NCBI GenBank assembly: GCA_947457325.1
Contig: CANGVU010000078.1
Location: 1 to 6,455, forward strand
Direction: 5' to 3'
DNA from: Flavobacteriales bacterium
GTDB taxonomy: Bacteria > Bacteroidota > Bacteroidia > Flavobacteriales_D > Sanyastnellaceae
Length of the DNA: 6,455 bases
Shown: positions 5,139 through 6,455 of the stretch, one piece after another
How positions within the stretch are numbered: position 1 is the stretch's first letter
Layout of the letters: each line of letters starts with the position of its first letter
Notes under the pieces: model-generated
Databases searched by the model: none
What the model saw: the letters and a program-made list of their open reading frames with translations, nothing else
What the model was told of the DNA's origin: nothing
Translations under genes and position numbers: made by a program

Positions 5139-6455
5139 GACTTGGTTTGGTTGCTTTTCCATACAACCAATACTACCATGCCAATGAGCATCAGAAAGTA
5201 AACAACACCATCACGCTTTGACTCATCGTGCATGACTCGATGCACCGCTTGCGGGATAGAATCCATTGGATTAAGTCCTCCTTTCTTCAACTCCTCCACA
5301 GGCAAATTTTCATAGGTTGGCTCTTTCCATTCCTCCGGGATTTGAGACAGATAACGATCATACTCCGAAAGATAGTCCTTGGCTGTTCGGTGGCTTAGAC
5401 CGCACAATGCGTAATACTCATCCAATTCCAATTTCCTTTTGTTATGCAAAGAAATCAAATACTGTTGTCCTTCGGGACAACCAAAACCATCATAAACCGG
5501 AGCGGGATTAGTAACGACATAACGCGCCTGGTAATGTTCTGTATTGGGTGTAACTTGGAATTGCAGATCCGCAGGAAAATGAGCTTCGTCATAACGCACA
5601 TGCATGCGGGTAAAGAAGATATTACTCCAATTGGCATTCACTCCTGCCATTGTAAAATCCTGATTGATGGGCGGAGGTCCAACACAAGGATCACATTTCA
5701 TTCCTCCCCAACTGGGCGTGACGTTCCAAGCATATTCCAAAAAGACGACATTCTTCCCCTCCCTCTGCCATTGATGATCAAACAATCTTTTGTAAAACGG
5801 ACCAAAGTCTTGCTTAACAGTCAAGGGAATATTCCTGTCCGTGGGCAACTTTACTGTGCGGTAATTGGTACATTCCACTCTACCTGTGTGGGAAAAAGCA
5901 TAGACAATCATATCCTGAGAACCTTCACTATTGGCCATTCCCAAACGCAATGGCAACATAAACTTAGGATGGGTAAATCGCACTTGTATAGGACGCAACT
6001 GATCGAAACCTGCTTTCTTCATCTCATCTAAATTGACTTTTACAACAAAAAACTTCATATTGCTTTTGATGTATGGCGCCAATACCCTTTCCGCTTTTGC
6101 AGGAATCTTGTAGCCATTGTCTGTTAACCAATTTTTCAGTCCATTGCTCTCTGTTGCAGACAACAATAAAATATCGTATTCACCAACTGTATACTGCGCC
6201 TCGATGGTTACTCCGTATTCTTTTTTTGCCAAGGACTTTACTCGCAAATCCGTCGACTCATCCATATTTACGGATGTGGGATAAGCCATATCTTTTTCCT
6301 CAATATATTGTCGCTGACAAGGGTTATAATCATAATACTCTGCCAAACGTGGTGATGAATAAGCATCCAAACGATTAAAAATCCCACGGTCTACAATGGA
6401 GATGTCTTGTCTTGCCAAGACCACAGGTACAGGAACCACCATGGCAAAATCCTTG
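5135..6455 (-). CDS. DUF2330 domain-containing membrane-anchored protein (5'-partial)
   Basis: A 435-residue stretch is visible from the Met at 6442, but the frame continues to the right edge (KDFA precedes MVVPVPVVLARQD). Family members carry this KDFA.VVPVP segment inside the domain, so the true start lies outside and the signal-peptide region is not seen. The match to DUF2330 rests on this segment, on DAYSSPRLAEYYD (26-38) and on WGGMKCDPCVGPPP (245-258, a CxxC at Cys250/Cys253). Further Cys at 42, 191, 322 and 347 suggest an oxidised, extracytoplasmic domain with disulfides. A hydrophobic helix at about 412-428 (GVVYFLMLIGMVVLVVW) followed by a Lys-containing tail would anchor it in the inner membrane, with the domain in the periplasm if a signal peptide exists. 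DUF2330 has no established function that I know of. Its stop overlaps the convergent glycosyltransferase stop by 4 bp, and no terminator is visible between them. Confidence 0.85.
   Translation of the reverse strand, partial: KDFAMVVPVPVVLARQDISIVDRGIFNRLDAYSSPRLAEYYDYNPCQRQYIEEKDMAYPTSVNMDESTDLRVKSLAKKEYGVTIEAQYTVGEYDILLLSATESNGLKNWLTDNGYKIPAKAERVLAPYIKSNMKFFVVKVNLDEMKKAGFDQLRPIQVRFTHPKFMLPLRLGMANSEGSQDMIVYAFSHTGRVECTNYRTVKLPTDRNIPLTVKQDFGPFYKRLFDHQWQREGKNVVFLEYAWNVTPSWGGMKCDPCVGPPPINQDFTMAGVNANWSNIFFTRMHVRYDEAHFPADLQFQVTPNTEHYQARYVVTNPAPVYDGFGCPEGQQYLISLHNKRKLELDEYYALCGLSHRTAKDYLSEYDRYLSQIPEEWKEPTYENLPVEELKKGGLNPMDSIPQAVHRVMHDESKRDGVVYFLMLIGMVVLVVWKSNQTKS

Noticed and set aside
5444..6031. 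Long + strand open frame opposite the DUF2330 gene
   Set aside because: No recognisable motif, biased composition, and it lies wholly antisense to a gene with clear family motifs; it is a shadow frame.
6440..6442. ATG (minus strand) as the start of the DUF2330 gene
   Set aside because: The frame stays open to the right edge, and KDFA before the Met belongs to the conserved family segment; the real start is outside the window.

Overview
The window looks like chromosomal DNA from a Bacteroidota bacterium. It is moderately AT-rich, none of the visible starts has a Shine-Dalgarno sequence (the leaders are A/T-rich instead), a perfect Bacteroidota-type -7 box (TAnnTTTG) is present, and the protein types fit that phylum. 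I cannot place it more precisely. I see no tRNA, rRNA, CRISPR array, transposase or IS end.

Layout, left to right. (1) The 3' part of a long-type glyceraldehyde-3-phosphate dehydrogenase gene runs in from the left edge (+ strand) and ends at a strong hairpin terminator. (2) A small four-helix membrane protein of unknown function follows on the + strand. It converges with (3) a minus-strand SPFH/Band 7 membrane protein, and the two share one bidirectional terminator. (4) Divergent from the SPFH gene is a tightly packed + strand unit: a NodB-fold polysaccharide-deacetylase-like protein, overlapping by ATGA the N-terminal half of a GT-B glycosyltransferase, which overlaps by 8 bp an open frame for the C-terminal half. 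(5) A minus-strand DUF2330-type protein with a C-terminal membrane anchor enters from the right edge. Its stop codon overlaps that of the glycosyltransferase inside the palindrome TTAA.

Functionally, the GAPDH belongs to central carbon metabolism and may prefer NADP(H). The deacetylase-like and glycosyltransferase frames look like a small operon for making or modifying a surface polysaccharide or glycolipid. The SPFH, four-helix and DUF2330 proteins are membrane proteins without a visible functional link to it.

The most interesting point is the glycosyltransferase divided into two coupled frames (4494-4501). It could be a true two-subunit GT-B enzyme, a recent frameshift or deletion, or a sequence error. 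The segment normally joining the two domains seems very short, and an imperfect direct repeat sits exactly at the break. I found no clearly new multi-gene system; the other observations are moderate or small.
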